Source of the DNA: Schistocephalus solidus
Lineage: Eukaryota > Platyhelminthes > Cestoda > Diphyllobothriidea > Diphyllobothriidae
Length of the DNA stretch: 64,000 nucleotides
Assembly: GCA_017591395.1 (NCBI GenBank)
Contig: WEDG01000198.1
Location: 124,001 to 188,000, forward strand
Direction: 5' to 3'
The position numbers and the translations under genes were made by a program. Positions 41,801-55,300 of the stretch are shown here, piece after piece (the first letter of the stretch is position 1; every line of letters begins with the position of its first letter). The notes beneath the pieces are model-generated. The model ran no database searches. It was not told the origin of the DNA and saw only the letters and a program-made list of their open reading frames with translations.

Positions 41801-44800
41801 GAAGTTCGTGTCATATTATTGCCTATTAATAAGTCCATGTAAACCCTTGAATTAAGAATAAAAATTATGAACAAGACAAAGGCGACGAAATAAGCAGAAT
41901 TTAAATGACGTCATAAAATTTCGCGACCTCTTATTCAACTGCATACGGTCATTGCCTATTAATAATTCAATATAAACCGAACAAGGATACATCGACCAAG
42001 AGGGATGACACCTGATAGGTAAACAAAGCATAAACTGTGGGTCTGATACATGCGGGTGCACATGGTGAGAGGGAAAAGGTGGAGAGGAAAGTTATCTAAA
42101 CAAACCAGTTGAAAAAGAGGTAACGAAATTTTATGACGTCACTAAATTCTGCTTATTTCGTCGTCTTTGCCTTGTTCAAATTTATTCTGGGAAAACTGCT
42201 TCGAACTCAATACCCATACTTTTGACTTAAGCGGGCTCACTGGGTCCATTTTCCTATGAATAGACGGCTGTTCTTGTCTAGATTTTAAAACATTTCAATT
42301 CACCTGCAAACTATACATTTTTCAAGGGTGATGAAAAATGAGAAGATTGATTCACCAAGTTTATTGTAGTGTTGGAGACCTCATAAAACCATAGCCTTTT
42401 TGTGAACTGCGATTTGTTTTATTGCGTCGGCCAGTCCACAGATTGATTAACTTGAATTCTTTGCAACGTTTCTCGCTTGGCCCTTTTTCATTGAAATCAT
42501 TACCAGAACAAACAACATCTTTGACTATGTGGATATGTGAGCAAGATCGCAAATACAGATAAAGATATGTGTTTCAATTTACTCTACGCTAAAGGGATTG
42601 ATAAAAACCAGTAACCTACCCGAAGACTAGATTTTTTATTTCATTCCATTCTATTTCATTCTCCATCCAACGATAAACCTTTTAAACTTTATGAGCTGCC
42701 TTTAGAAATTTCTATTGCATATGAGTTGACGAAAAACGGTTGTGATTTAGTAAGTTTTATTGTTTTATTAATCATGAAAGTCCGTGGCCTACATTTTACG
42801 CACTAGATATCATAACCGATGTGGCCAACTCACAATAAAGTTCCTCAAGTCATTTTATTTAATTTTAAGTTTGTCCGATACTGGAAAATGATCGCATTTG
42901 TATTCACCTTACACAGTCAGTCAAATGAAGATGGAAAATCCTTTCAGCGTACAGCCCTGATTCCAATGCAAACAAAGATATCCGAGTTCAAAATTAACAT
43001 TCCGGCCGTTTCGGAGGAACAAAGGACACTGGAAACTAGCACATCCAGTTGGCCGCCAAAAGCTTTCGAATCAGGAAAGGTAGGTTATGCTATGCACAGG
43101 CCTTAAAATACCTTTAAAGTCTTTGGGAGCCTTCTAAGTGATGAATGCTGACAAGTGTGTATGAATGCGCAAGGGCCTCATGCTGCAATTTCGCAAAAGC
43201 GCATTTCTAATTCAATTCCTATTTTGGCGTTAAAACCTGCGGTCGCACCTTGCATTCGTGACTCCCCGCCTCGGATGGTTGATACATCTTCATATGTGTT
43301 AAGCCGGTGAATGGATGTTATGGTCGAGGGGCTCGCACTTAAATTCTACCTGGCCAGTACATTCTATCCTGTTTGGCAAGTGCGTTTGTAGTTGATACCC
43401 ATATTTCGACATCCATGAATTCAGCAGCTAGCGTGATCCGCGAAACAAAAGACATCTTGTGACTTTCTTCAGCTCGATAACGTTCAAACCCAGACAAATA
43501 CAATGCAGCTCATGTAAATATCTCCAGTTTGTTCAGGGTCTCCAGTGGTTGTACGTGCGTATGACAGGCCATTAGGAGACAAAACTGAAAAAACGGAAAT
43601 ACTTTTGAATCCTGCCGGATGCTCATCAATTTCTTTCAGCAAAATTCGGCAAATCGCAGCTTGCGTAATGCACAGGCAAGATGTATTGGCTAGCGGAAAC
43701 ACTGTATGCACACCAGAGGAAATTACAGCTTGCAAAAATTGCGGCCAAAAAAAGCACCTGAATGGAACGTATGTCGCAGGACTCTTTGTTTAACACGGTA
43801 AATGACTACTACCTAAATGCTATTTGTTTCAAAGAACATGTTGGTGTGGGTCCTCTACTTTTTCGCATGATTCATCCGCCATGGTGTAGATTAAGTTAGC
43901 CAAGTGAGCCTTCTACTCACGGTATTTCTTCAAAGGATCCATTAAAAACCAAGTTGGCCATTAGAAACCTATCTTTCTCTCAGGCCCTTGCTGATACGAA
44001 TCGGTTTTATGCTGCAGTTGGAAAGGAAAGCGAGATAACAGCTTTTGGGTATAGTTTTCGGAAGGTTGCGTAAGGGTGGTGTTTACGTTTGTCGTCGAAA
44101 ACCCACTAGAGTTAAATAAAATATCGTCCGCACTAATATACGATTTGGGGTGAAAAACTGGCCAGCTAACCATTAACATTCCTGAAGTATTTTTCAACAT
44201 CGAGTGCAATATAAGACATTTAAAATTCATATTTTGATCAAAGTAAAGGCATATCGTGACAGGTATGGGGGGTTTATATGAACCCCTCATTGTCTATTGC
44301 TACGTGACCGTGATTTGTATTGTTTTGCCAGTTCGAAATTACCAAACAAGCTTGCTTTGCAAGCTCTTAGGATACAAGTTTTATAGCCCGTTTTCCATGA
44401 TTCTGTGAGGTAGTTCAGGTTTTAAAATGCGTTCCATTCCTAGTTATTCCTTCATCGGTGACTCTCTGTGCGCCGGATCTAGCATTTGAGTGTTATAGTA
44501 CACAGCTCATCCTAATTCACCAGATTCTTCATAATTATAATCCAACCAGTGGCTTCCGGGCAACCGAGTGAACAAATAGACGTCCCAGCATGCGACCAGC
44601 CATAATTTAATCGTAATCTTAGACGTCCAGGATCAGACGTAACGTAAATAATACTGTTCTCACGGCATATACTTACCATCTATCACGTGCAGTGACGTTT
44701 AATTACTCGCTATGGCTCTTTTAATGCCACAGCTCTGATAAGATTTATGAAAAATCATGATGTAGGACGAAATGAAAGCCACTGACTAGAATTACGCCGG

Positions 44801-46317
44801 ACTGCAGGCTGCACTATCGGGTTGCTTACTTCAGCAGGCAGAAACATTAGCGCTACCATGATTAGAGACCTGGCACACGGAAAGTTGGAAGGAAACGTAT
44901 TTCAGGGAAAATTAAAAGCAACAATTTCAAAATTCTTTAATTCCTCCCAGAAAGCACGCAGGGAATTCTAGGTTATACACTTATGAACGAAATTCCTCGC
45001 AGCTGTGTCATGCAGTGGTAAAATATCAGCAAAACACGTATCTGTGCTTTAAGCTTGTATCATTACTGTAAATATGGTGAATCATGTAACCATAATATAT
45101 TACTCGAGGGACTAACGATCCTCGGATCCTTCTCCGTGTGGCTATTCTGCTGTATGTGTGATACGAGCCAGTGACTGACGCGGTTCGCTAAGTACCTTGG
45201 CTTGTAAGGTTACCAACCGACAATTGCACGTAGACTTCGCAGTCAGCCCATTGGGTTTTTTGTGGAGTGGCCGGCGAATGGTCTGAAAGTCAGGCTGCAA
45301 TGACTCCTTCTTAGTGTGGCCTCTTTGGCACTTCCACTCCGTGGAATCCGAGACAGTTGTGGTGGCATGCCTAGGGGTGGTTGCAGCCGCATTAGCCATC
45401 TGTGCCCTCTCCCACCTCCGGTCATCTTGAATTGGTCATGACACCGGGCACTAGTTGTAGGGGGGGAGAGAGTGCGGTAGATGCCGTGCAAGTTTACCTT
45501 CATTAGAATCTAATTTACACCCAATTCATAGTCCCTCCTACACCTTGCTGTGGGGCATACAATGGACTTCGTTGAATACGAAAATTCCTGTGTCTTAACC
45601 CGAACTAAAATATGAAAATAGAATACTGACAATGAAGACCATTGATTTTTAACTGCCTACAAAATAATCAAGTCAGTTTACTCGAAGTGGTTTAGACGTA
45701 GACTGAGAGGTGATAAGACTATTTGGGTCAATTTCTATCAACTAGAGTGGTAAATCAACTCAATATTCATTAAACTATTACCAGGCAACCAAATCCATGT
45801 TCCAGTTGTAATGCCATTTGTTGTGGCCAAACTGGGAAATCAGTCTCAACCCGCCTTCACGGACCTCAGTTGGCGGTTAGAAGACACGACCATTTATCCC
45901 AAGTGGCTATGCATACACTGAAAACAGGACATAAATTTGCATGGGAGAAAACACGGATCGTCGGCATCTGCCCAATCAGAAAAGGCCGTGAATTCCTGGA
46001 AGCAATGCACTCAGATGAGGCATGCATCAACCGGCATATCGATTTGGATGCCGCATACAAAATCGTTAAAGAAAAATTCAAACGCGCAGAACCAATCACG
46101 AGGGAATGACAAAATACACTCAATGCGTATTGGTTCGGATTTCGCCCAACCCTTAGAATCTTTTGTTAAACACGGTTAATTAATTAATTGTTCCTGTACA
46201 CTGCCCGTAGTCTGACAACGAGCTGAAGGACCAGTCTCGAAAATTTACGCATTAAAGTTTCTATTTTTCCCAAAGAATTTCGTCTTTTCTATTGAATATC
46301 TTGGGATGCCTGTATTT

Positions 46318-46368
<51 letters not shown>

Positions 46369-49300
46369 GTTGCCTGTTAATAGTTTAATGAATATTGAGT
46401 TCATTTACCACTCTAGTTGATAGAAATTGACCCAAATAGTCTTATCACCTCTCAGTCTACGTCTCAACCACTTCGAGTAGACTGACTTACCCCAAAATAA
46501 TCGATTAATTTTGTAGGCAGTTAACATCAATGGTCTTCATTGTCAGTATTCTATTTTCATATTTTAGTTCGAGTTAAGACACAGGAATTTTCGCGATTCT
46601 TTGAATTTTGTGCATGTTCGTCTGTATTACCAACAGGCTTCCGATTCCTATGTGTCACCTCCTGTGCTTGCTGAGGTTGCTTAGTACTTAGAGTATTTGG
46701 GCTCCTTCCGTATTTATATGCCTATCCAGTTTGATAAACCATGACGTATAGGAACGGCAGTTTATCGTGGCACTCTGCTCATCTGTGAGTTGGATATCTG
46801 TACAAAAAATTCAGGACATTATCATCTTCTGCACCTCTTTCTGTTTGTTGAGGACAAACATGTAGTTGGACTTTCAAGTGCAAAATGTTGGTTAACAAAT
46901 TATCAAAACGAAAATCTCTGCTTTTGGATAAGTATCTCTGCAATGAAGATGATAATTGGCGATCCCATTCGCATACCTGGAGCCGGTCGATACATGACCA
47001 CCTTGAATGTGAAACACATATTCAGAGAGATGTAATCGACCTCTCCGTCTCGCCCGTCAGGTTTGATTCGTGTCCTGTCGGATCAAAGGTAATGTCAAAT
47101 GACACCACCACTTAGTTCCCAGTGAGTGGTTTCTCCTGTAGCACTTCTAGGAATTTGGAGGACTTCAATGCTAGAACAACCATACAGCGGCATATTATCA
47201 GTGAGACTCGTGTCTGTGCTGCCAGTTTGGTGTGACGTCTTGTGACGTCAATGCATACTACTGGCTGACTGTTAGCAGCATAATGAATATTGCGTGGTTA
47301 TCTCGGTGTGGTGATAGAAGTCGGCCCATATATTAATACAAGCTTTCAGTCTACGCCTATAAAAAATAAACTGAAATACCTATCAGAATGTGCATGGCGA
47401 AGGCTTAGGGCCCCAATTATCAGTCGAACCTTTCATGCAGCAGCAGAATATCGGCGAGAAACGTGTCTGGGCTTTTATTTAGTATCTGTGCTGCCAGTAT
47501 TATGTATAGTTTAATGTTAAAAAAAACAAAGGTTGGCCTACAATTACCCAAATTAATAAATGAGGGGAAAATTAGTTAAATGAGTTGGGCTGGACGTAAT
47601 TGAAAAATAAACCGGTTAAGTAGTGACAAGCTATCTAAACAAAACGATAAGGAATCCTCTACCGATAGAGGGTCCTATAAACTCTAACAGTCGTACACTG
47701 CAAAACGTTAGTAGAAGTATCATCCTCTGTTATCAGTGAAAGCTCTTCTCATGATAAAAAATAATATTCCATTATAAACAGGTTTCTGAAAATCTGTGTT
47801 TAAATACAGCGTCCACAAATTATCACGGAAAAAAATGTGAAATGTAATGAACCTATACTCAACTTCGTTAACAATGAGCCAAGTTACTAGGCGTGAAGTA
47901 AGCTGCTTGGTAAATATCTAAATTCGACTGAATAAGGGGTAAAGTGTCGGGTATGATAAATATATGGGACCAGTTCCCTAAGTGGACGCATTGCGAGCCA
48001 TGGGAAATTAAAAGCCTGAAGAAGTTCTGCGCAAATTCTTTATTCTAGTTTGACATGGTCATTACTTCTAACTTCGATAGTAAAGAGTCACATAGAGCAT
48101 TTTGTTACAGTCTGCACACCGTTAAATAATTCAGCGGTCTTGTCATATTGCATATGGTGATAGATGTGCGTTACCTAGGATCTCCACCATTTCGTCGAAG
48201 TCCCTTGCAATTCTGTTTGCGAGGATATTTTCGACGTAGTATCATAATGCGGATAACGTCCTTGCACTACGGCTTGATAAAAAGAATTTCGCATTCAAAA
48301 TTTGCGTGAGAAATAATTCCTTTCGGAAGGCCCTTCGACATACAAATTTTGCATCCTCTTTATTCAGTATTATCAACCATAAAGTCAATATTCACAAGAC
48401 CATTTGCGAATGAAGAGTAAACTTAAGGAAAAAATACTTTTCTCCTATATAATTTACAAAAGGCGTCCCATAATTTACGCGGCAAAGAACCTGCATGTTC
48501 CTTAAAAACTCCGATATGTGACCGGGTATGTTTATCCTTCTTTACAAATATATCAATCCTATTTCGAAACTCAAACCCTGGCTTCTGACTCAAATGTAAA
48601 CAAGTATGAAATATTTTCTGATGAAATTTCAAAAAATGGACATTATTTAGCATTTTTTAACAAACCTAGGACATTTATCATGAATCGCATATCTTTAATA
48701 ACACATATTTGACTCAAGCGCTGTAGGTAACGTCTTTTGACATCGAAATTTGACTACCACAGATGATCATTTTGCTTGGGTTGCATAGAGCTTATTAGGC
48801 TACAAATAACGAAGAAATTGAAGAATGTAGTGAAATAGGGCTCTTTTGTGGCGAGATTAACACCGCTTTTGATAGAGGCGTAAAAAACTCTAAGTAAAGT
48901 AGTCCGCAGTAGAGCTTCCTCGAGGAAATATATCCAACGGTCAGTCAGGCCAATAATTTGCTTATTTTTCAACTACTAGTGTCATAGTCACACATTTGAA
49001 CACTCATCAGGCGCATGAAGGTCAAACTGCATAGTGAACATTCCAATAGACAGGACGTTGAATTTTGGGGGACAAGAACGTTGCTACATTCCTAAACATT
49101 GAGTTAGGGGCCGGTATTCACTTGATGCGTGGGCCGTTATTAGTCACTTTGGTTGCAGTTTTAAAATTGACGAAAGGGTGCGGTTTGCATAGGTCTGTTG
49201 TTTGCTTGCGTATTTGGGATAATTTGAGCTCAACTCTTCATTCACAAATCAATCCTAAAATCCGGTTAGCGGTAAAACGTCTCGAGTAACCGGCATCTGT

Positions 49301-52300
49301 ATTTCGAGGTCTCATAATCAAAGTGCAGTGTTCCATAAGTAAAAGGAAAGTGTTCCCGAATCTTACTGATAATTTTTATATTATTTCAGCTCGAGACCGC
49401 TGAACACTTCCTTCTGCAGAGCGTGTAACAAAAAGTTATCTTAATGTAGGCCACGCTGGAATTCGGAAGCCGCAGATATAACCTAAATTGTTCAATATTA
49501 TGCGTATTAACCTAAAAATTGCGATTTCTTAAACGAGCCTTTGGATAAGAAGAGGTCTGGGTACGGGAGTATGGACCCAGCAGTAATACAGGTTGATGTT
49601 CGCTAAATAGCAGGAGTATTTAGTGCTAGGGTTAGAGTTAAGGCCAGCGTTGGCTGCAAGGTTAGCAGTAGATTTAGTGGTGGGGTTATGAGGGTTAGGT
49701 TGAGTGCTAGGATTAAACTTAGGTGACAGAAATATGTATTGCCTTAGCAGTTCCCACATGGTCCCCTGTGTCACTGATAAGTGCATATTCTTGTGTCCGT
49801 CTTTTATAAATTAAGCCTCTACGTGCATTACGCATTTTCTATCAGACAAACTGGAGAGTGACATCACCGACAGGGTCAATTCAATTGGACTGACCGTTTC
49901 TGGCTTATTAGCCGTCATTGGTCAGCTATGCCTAACCCCAGGCTTTGAAACCCTGAAGCTCAAACCCGGGACCTGTTGGTTAGAAGTGTTATGCCCCAAC
50001 CACTGGGGCACGGACAGTTATCGTGGGGATTGCGATCGGGTATATTAACAGTGGTTGTGGGTTGCTCATCGATCGTGTTTAGGACGTTCACATCCCCTTG
50101 TGCTTTGGGGTTAAACCATGAGCCCGCCAGCCGCCGCGAGGCGGCTAGAGAGAGAAAGAAAGAGAGAGATAGAATATGCTTTATTTTGAAGTATCATTCA
50201 AATTTTCAGCAAAAAATATATGGCTCCATTCACTTAGATAAGAGGATCAGTTAACATAATATGCAAGAATCAAAGAGTCAAAAAGGGACATATAGTGGGG
50301 AGACAGTTCCAGTCTCAGTTTTTTGATTTCAGTCTCTTCACACGTAAGGTAGCGTGCTAGAAATGGTACCATGGAGCGCCGATATGCTGTTGTACGGCAG
50401 GCTATATGGTGAAAGCCTCGGCGCATCGGATGGCAAGACTTCATTAAAATCAGCTCACAGTGGAGGGGATGGGTTACATCATCAAGAATTCGCTCAGCAA
50501 ATTGTTTGACTGTTGTGAAGTGCCGTTTTGTTAGCAAATCCACTAAAACAGTATAAGAAACACCAGCAGCAGAAGAGAGCATTCAGAGAATACGTTTTAA
50601 AATCAAAAAATCTTTCTAAAGTAAAGCTGGAAAAATCACGGGAGAACAATAAAGGATGAGGGGAAGAACACACCTCTTTAATCGCCAGATAAGGGTTTGA
50701 GGTGTGCGATAGGAACGTAAACTGCGGATATAATATAGAAATTTACGAATTTTTGTAAAAAGAGTATCGATATGTTGGGAGAATGAAAGATGCGATGTCA
50801 GCGTAACGACAAGGTACCGAAAAGAGGATACCACGTTGGGAAGGACGCCTGAGTATTGAGAACTAGGGGAAGAACACCGCAGTTGTTTGGAAGGACTAGC
50901 ATAGAGCCTTGGACTTCTTACAGGTCGCGGGTTCGAACATGGTTGCAGAACCTCGCGTTGGGTATTGTTAACTGATGACGACTAATACGCCATAGAGGAT
51001 TATTCCAATATCATTTGCCTTTGTCGCTAATGTTATTCGGCCTATACTACTAAGCGCTGTGCGACGGTTAGCGGGGCTCCCAAGTGGGTTACAAGGCACA
51101 AAGGAACAAGTATATCCCATAACACAATGGCTGAACACCCTACTACCTAGCTCCAGAGTACAAAAACCGAAGTATCAGTCGATGAGGTTATGGGAAATCT
51201 TAGCATCTTCCACAACCCATTAAATGCCAAACGGTAGGGCGGGAGCAGTATCAGTGGGAAGGGAAAGTTAGTTCACTAAATAAAGATGTTGCTTTTAATT
51301 TCCTTTGGCGGTTTTCACCCTCATACCGCGCAAGAAATCTCGCGACCTCACCAAATATCATTTGGCATCTCGCATCGAAAACTTCGTTAGTAACTTGGGC
51401 GTACTATAACTTCATTAACATTTTTAACTTTCGTGTTTTTTTTCTTTGAAGTACATTATGCCTAAAATTCTTATATTATACTTATGCGTCTTCGATAGAT
51501 CCAAATTAAATTAGTACAACAAGATATCTTTCTCTCTTTCTGAATGAAACTGACTTGGCTGCAGAGCAAGTAGTCCATGGAAGTGTTTGGTGATGCATGG
51601 GAAGTTGAAAACTAGGGGTAAATGCGCGTGGTTGAGTAGGTCATTTCGAGTTTCCGAACATTGAACCTTTATACTACTCTGGAATGCAATGCACACGGCT
51701 CACTTGTAAAAAAAGTTGAGAGCAATCAGATAATATTGAATTATCCAATTGATTATCGTTTAATAGGAATGCTTTGTTTCACTCCAAACGAATTCAAAAT
51801 AATAAGCACGACTTTTAAATTTAGACGTTTTCCATAAAATCAAAGTTTTAAAGAGTAGGCACATATGCGCTTCTGAGTTTTTTTGGTTGCTAACTAAGCC
51901 AGTCTTAATTCTTTCTGTCTATTTTAGTTCGAAAAACAAGACACGTCCACGCAGAGTGATTACCCTGAAGATGAAGTTGAGTCTGCTTCATTCAGCGATT
52001 TTCACACCCAGTCGGAGGGCCAGAGGGCAGAAGGAGGGTATCATCGTCCCAACGTCCACTGTTATTGCCATCTAAACCCGACATGCGATTTCTGCTGGGC
52101 CAGATATAACGTCTTCGAAAATTTTTCAACACGAAATCGAATCAGGAATCCTATTCAATGTTGTTGCTGTCCTTTTATTTGGAGCAATAATGAAAATTCC
52201 AAAGCAACAGGTCTCAACGACAGTCATCACCTCTGTAGATCCACCCGACCACACGCGACATGCGAAACGCCTGCCAGCCAAAGCAAGTCAGAATGTAAAT

Positions 52301-55300
52301 TGGCTTGCCTATCGGAGGTTCATAACAATGACAAAAGTTGAGTAGAGGTCAGCACCAGATCAGCGCCATGGCATCTGATGCACGGAGCAACCTCAATCGA
52401 CGTGTGAGTCGACAGCCACAAAAACAGCATATTACTTTCGCGCCACATGCAGAGAGCACCGCAAAGTCTTCAACCGGTGGGATGCATCCGCCTCCTGTTA
52501 GCTCAGTTGGTGCAGACTCCACGGGTGAGGAACTAAGTGAAGAGGAGGATGAGTGCAGATGGCGGTCGGAGACGGAGAGTTTGCGGAATGTGAACTACAG
52601 TATCAATAGCCAAGCTTTATCCGTCCAGATTCCCAAAAATGACAGGCAGGGTATATCGACGATTCGGCAAAATAAGCCGGTGGTCAGTCACTGGAAGAGA
52701 CCACCGCTTGACCAGCACCATAATCGTGAGAGTTTTCAAAAGCCTACGGAGGCAGCCAAAATTTACAAGTCTGAGGATAAAAATGTAAAGCGCCCGAATA
52801 ACGGAGCAGGTGGAATGGCGGACGGGGTGCGTTTAAAAGGGTTTAAACGCGGGGGGATAACAGCCGAAGTTCCGCATCGAATAGCTGATGCGGCGTGGGA
52901 AAAAGGTCCACCTAACAGACTGCCCCAAGCCGATGAAAAACAGACACTAGCTGCCGCTGAGGCGGCACGAACTGCCGTTAGAATGATGCTGGAGTCTCGT
53001 TACGGCAATTCTAATCGCAATGTTCTCCCACCACCGAAAAAACGTGGTGAAGAGTCAGTGGTTTGGCAACCTGTTGATAACTCGAGGAATCACTTTAATC
53101 CACTAACCGCAATGCAAGGCTGCAAACCCGCAATTAAATCACAGCCTGATTCAACAAACAGCCAAAGTCGGAAATCATCTATGGCTGCACAGAACGCTGT
53201 CGATCGGAGGAAGTCTGAAAGTACATCAGAAGGTCTGAGTGAACTCAATTGTTCGGGAAATTCGTTATTCAGCAACGGTGGAAATCGACTATTGATTGCT
53301 GGATCACCATTTGAGGGATCGCCAAAGGCTCCTGTGGACGACGAGGTTAATCTTCAATCCGATCGCGCTCGGTTTATAGCGCACTATCGCGTTTCACTAA
53401 TAGTGAGACAGAAAAAGGTAAGCGAATATTAGGTTTGAAGTCATTCAGACAATCATAAAATTTTGAAAACTAGAGATCAAGGCCTCTTCCACTTATGGTT
53501 TGGCACTCTTCTGGCCAAGGTTCGATGTCATTATTTCGGTGGCCTAGATGAGGTAATGGTCAGATGAAAACAATTGTGGTGATGCGAAGGCGCCCCTTTC
53601 ATGTACACAAATAACTAACACATATATTGCTACTGTTTAATAACAAGTAACCCGTTATTATGACTAACCAAGGCTTCCCTGAGGAAGCTTGTAACTCGGA
53701 AAAGTTAAAATCTAAATATCCTACCAAAGTAGATTTCGTAATAGGTTTTACACTCGATACGTATGTGCTCCTACTAACGACTTTTCCTTTAAGATCAAAC
53801 TTTTGACGGCCATGGAAGGACCTCTCAGCAAATCCCCGAGGAACCTGTGGTGGGCTCTGACGATGCACGTCATTCACCAACCCAAAAAGCTCGGAACATG
53901 GACTTCAATAGGAAGCATGAAGTTCTCCGACCCAAACAAGTCTGGCGAACGAAGTCGATTGGACGTACTGGTTCAGACAAGAACGAAGATTTGAGGGATG
54001 GTAATCACTCATTTAGTGCCCTCCTTTTTCCCAAATCAACTACCGGAAGCTCAATCGCGACATCAAAGTCAGCCTCTAAAGTAGATTTTCGAGAAAAATT
54101 TACAGAACGAAATCCAACAATGCAACTGGTAAAGAATCCCTTACAGTGCAAAGAGAAATCATGCAAATTACTGGGCTTGAACTCTAAAAAACCAATGGAC
54201 AAATATTCCGCGGCCAGTGAAACGGTTCGAGAGAAGTTCCCAAAGTCTACAGGTAAGTTCGATTAAGCTGAATAAGTTCCAGCGGGCATGATGATAAATA
54301 TGGTGTCAGCTAGATAAAAACTCTAATTTTAGCTTCCATGTTTTGTTATTTGTACGGATCGGATTTTCTTTGGTGAGGCTGAAAGGAACATCAGAAAGGA
54401 AAAGTGGTGGTTGTTTTCCAAATTAGTCTTCAGGACAAAGGTTCGGTTCATCAAAATATGGCGATACAGGGAAGCACAAAGTCAATGTCAGTGCAAAGCG
54501 AAGATGGCTGTGTCTGCAAATGGAATAAAATGTGAAAAAAGAAAAGATGGACCTTCAGTATATCTCCGCTAAATAAATGTCGTTCTAGCATTATCAGTTT
54601 GGGAGAGGCAATCTAGAGAGAACAAACGAAAAAGTATGTTAAGACTGATGAACGGTGTGGATCGTTTTGAGTTGACAAGCTGTCTGACTAGTATCTATGA
54701 GGGAGCGGAAAGTGAGGGTGTCTATTTTGAAAGTGCTAATATCTGGCGTCCATGAGGATTATGTACTCTAAACATTCATTTAAGAGTTGCGGATACTAGG
54801 AGGCCGTGGTCAATTTTTGATCTGTCCTTTTTGACTGTACGTAGCAGGGGAGATTCTTCGGAGGTCCGTGCAGAACACTAGTTAGTAGTATTTCCTTCGT
54901 AAGGGACATGGAGAACCACAGTTGCGGAAATGGCGGTAATGAACAAACGCTTTTTTTACGCCCATCCCGTCCCAAAGGCAATTGATGACGACTAGATATG
55001 ACCGTGCGTTCCGCGGCAGACCAGTTTGATCAATCTGTCATCATGTGCCACAAATGCGCTGGTCTGAAGAGGTGGGCTGGAGTCTCACAAGGATGAGTGC
55101 CATTGAGAACTCAAACCGATTCACCACTCATTCCAGACGACCAAGTTAAACCGTCAACTGACAATCCTCATACCACGACTTAAGATGAGAATGAGAGCGT
55201 TGACAGACGAATAGTCAGCGTATAACGCGCACCAAAACTAACCTCCCAGTCATACCAAACATTCAGAATTTCTTCACAGTCCACTAAATACACTAGCGAT

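Larger units (their letters stand above)
45569..46600 (+). mobile_element. Penelope-derived element: GIY-YIG endonuclease end between inverted terminal copies
   Basis: Left arm (about 45569-45793) and right arm (about 46371-46605) are inverted copies of each other over roughly 220 bp with few differences. For example the left CTATCAACTAGAGTGGTAAA is complementary to the right TTTACCACTCTAGTTGATAG. Between them an open frame, 45870-46109, carries the C-terminal part of a Penelope-type endonuclease: 'AVRRHDHLSQVAMHTLKTGH', then 'GREFLEAMHSDEACINRHID'. A (TA)n tract of about 44 bp sits between the frame end and the right arm. The RT is absent, so the copy is 5'-truncated or an internally deleted derivative and cannot move by itself. 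Confidence 0.85.

Noticed and set aside
53794..53994. Frame beginning at the AAG acceptor 53793
   Set aside because: It is phase-compatible with the previous exon but stops after 66 codons. The alternative acceptor at 53828 leads into the long frame that splices correctly to 56253.
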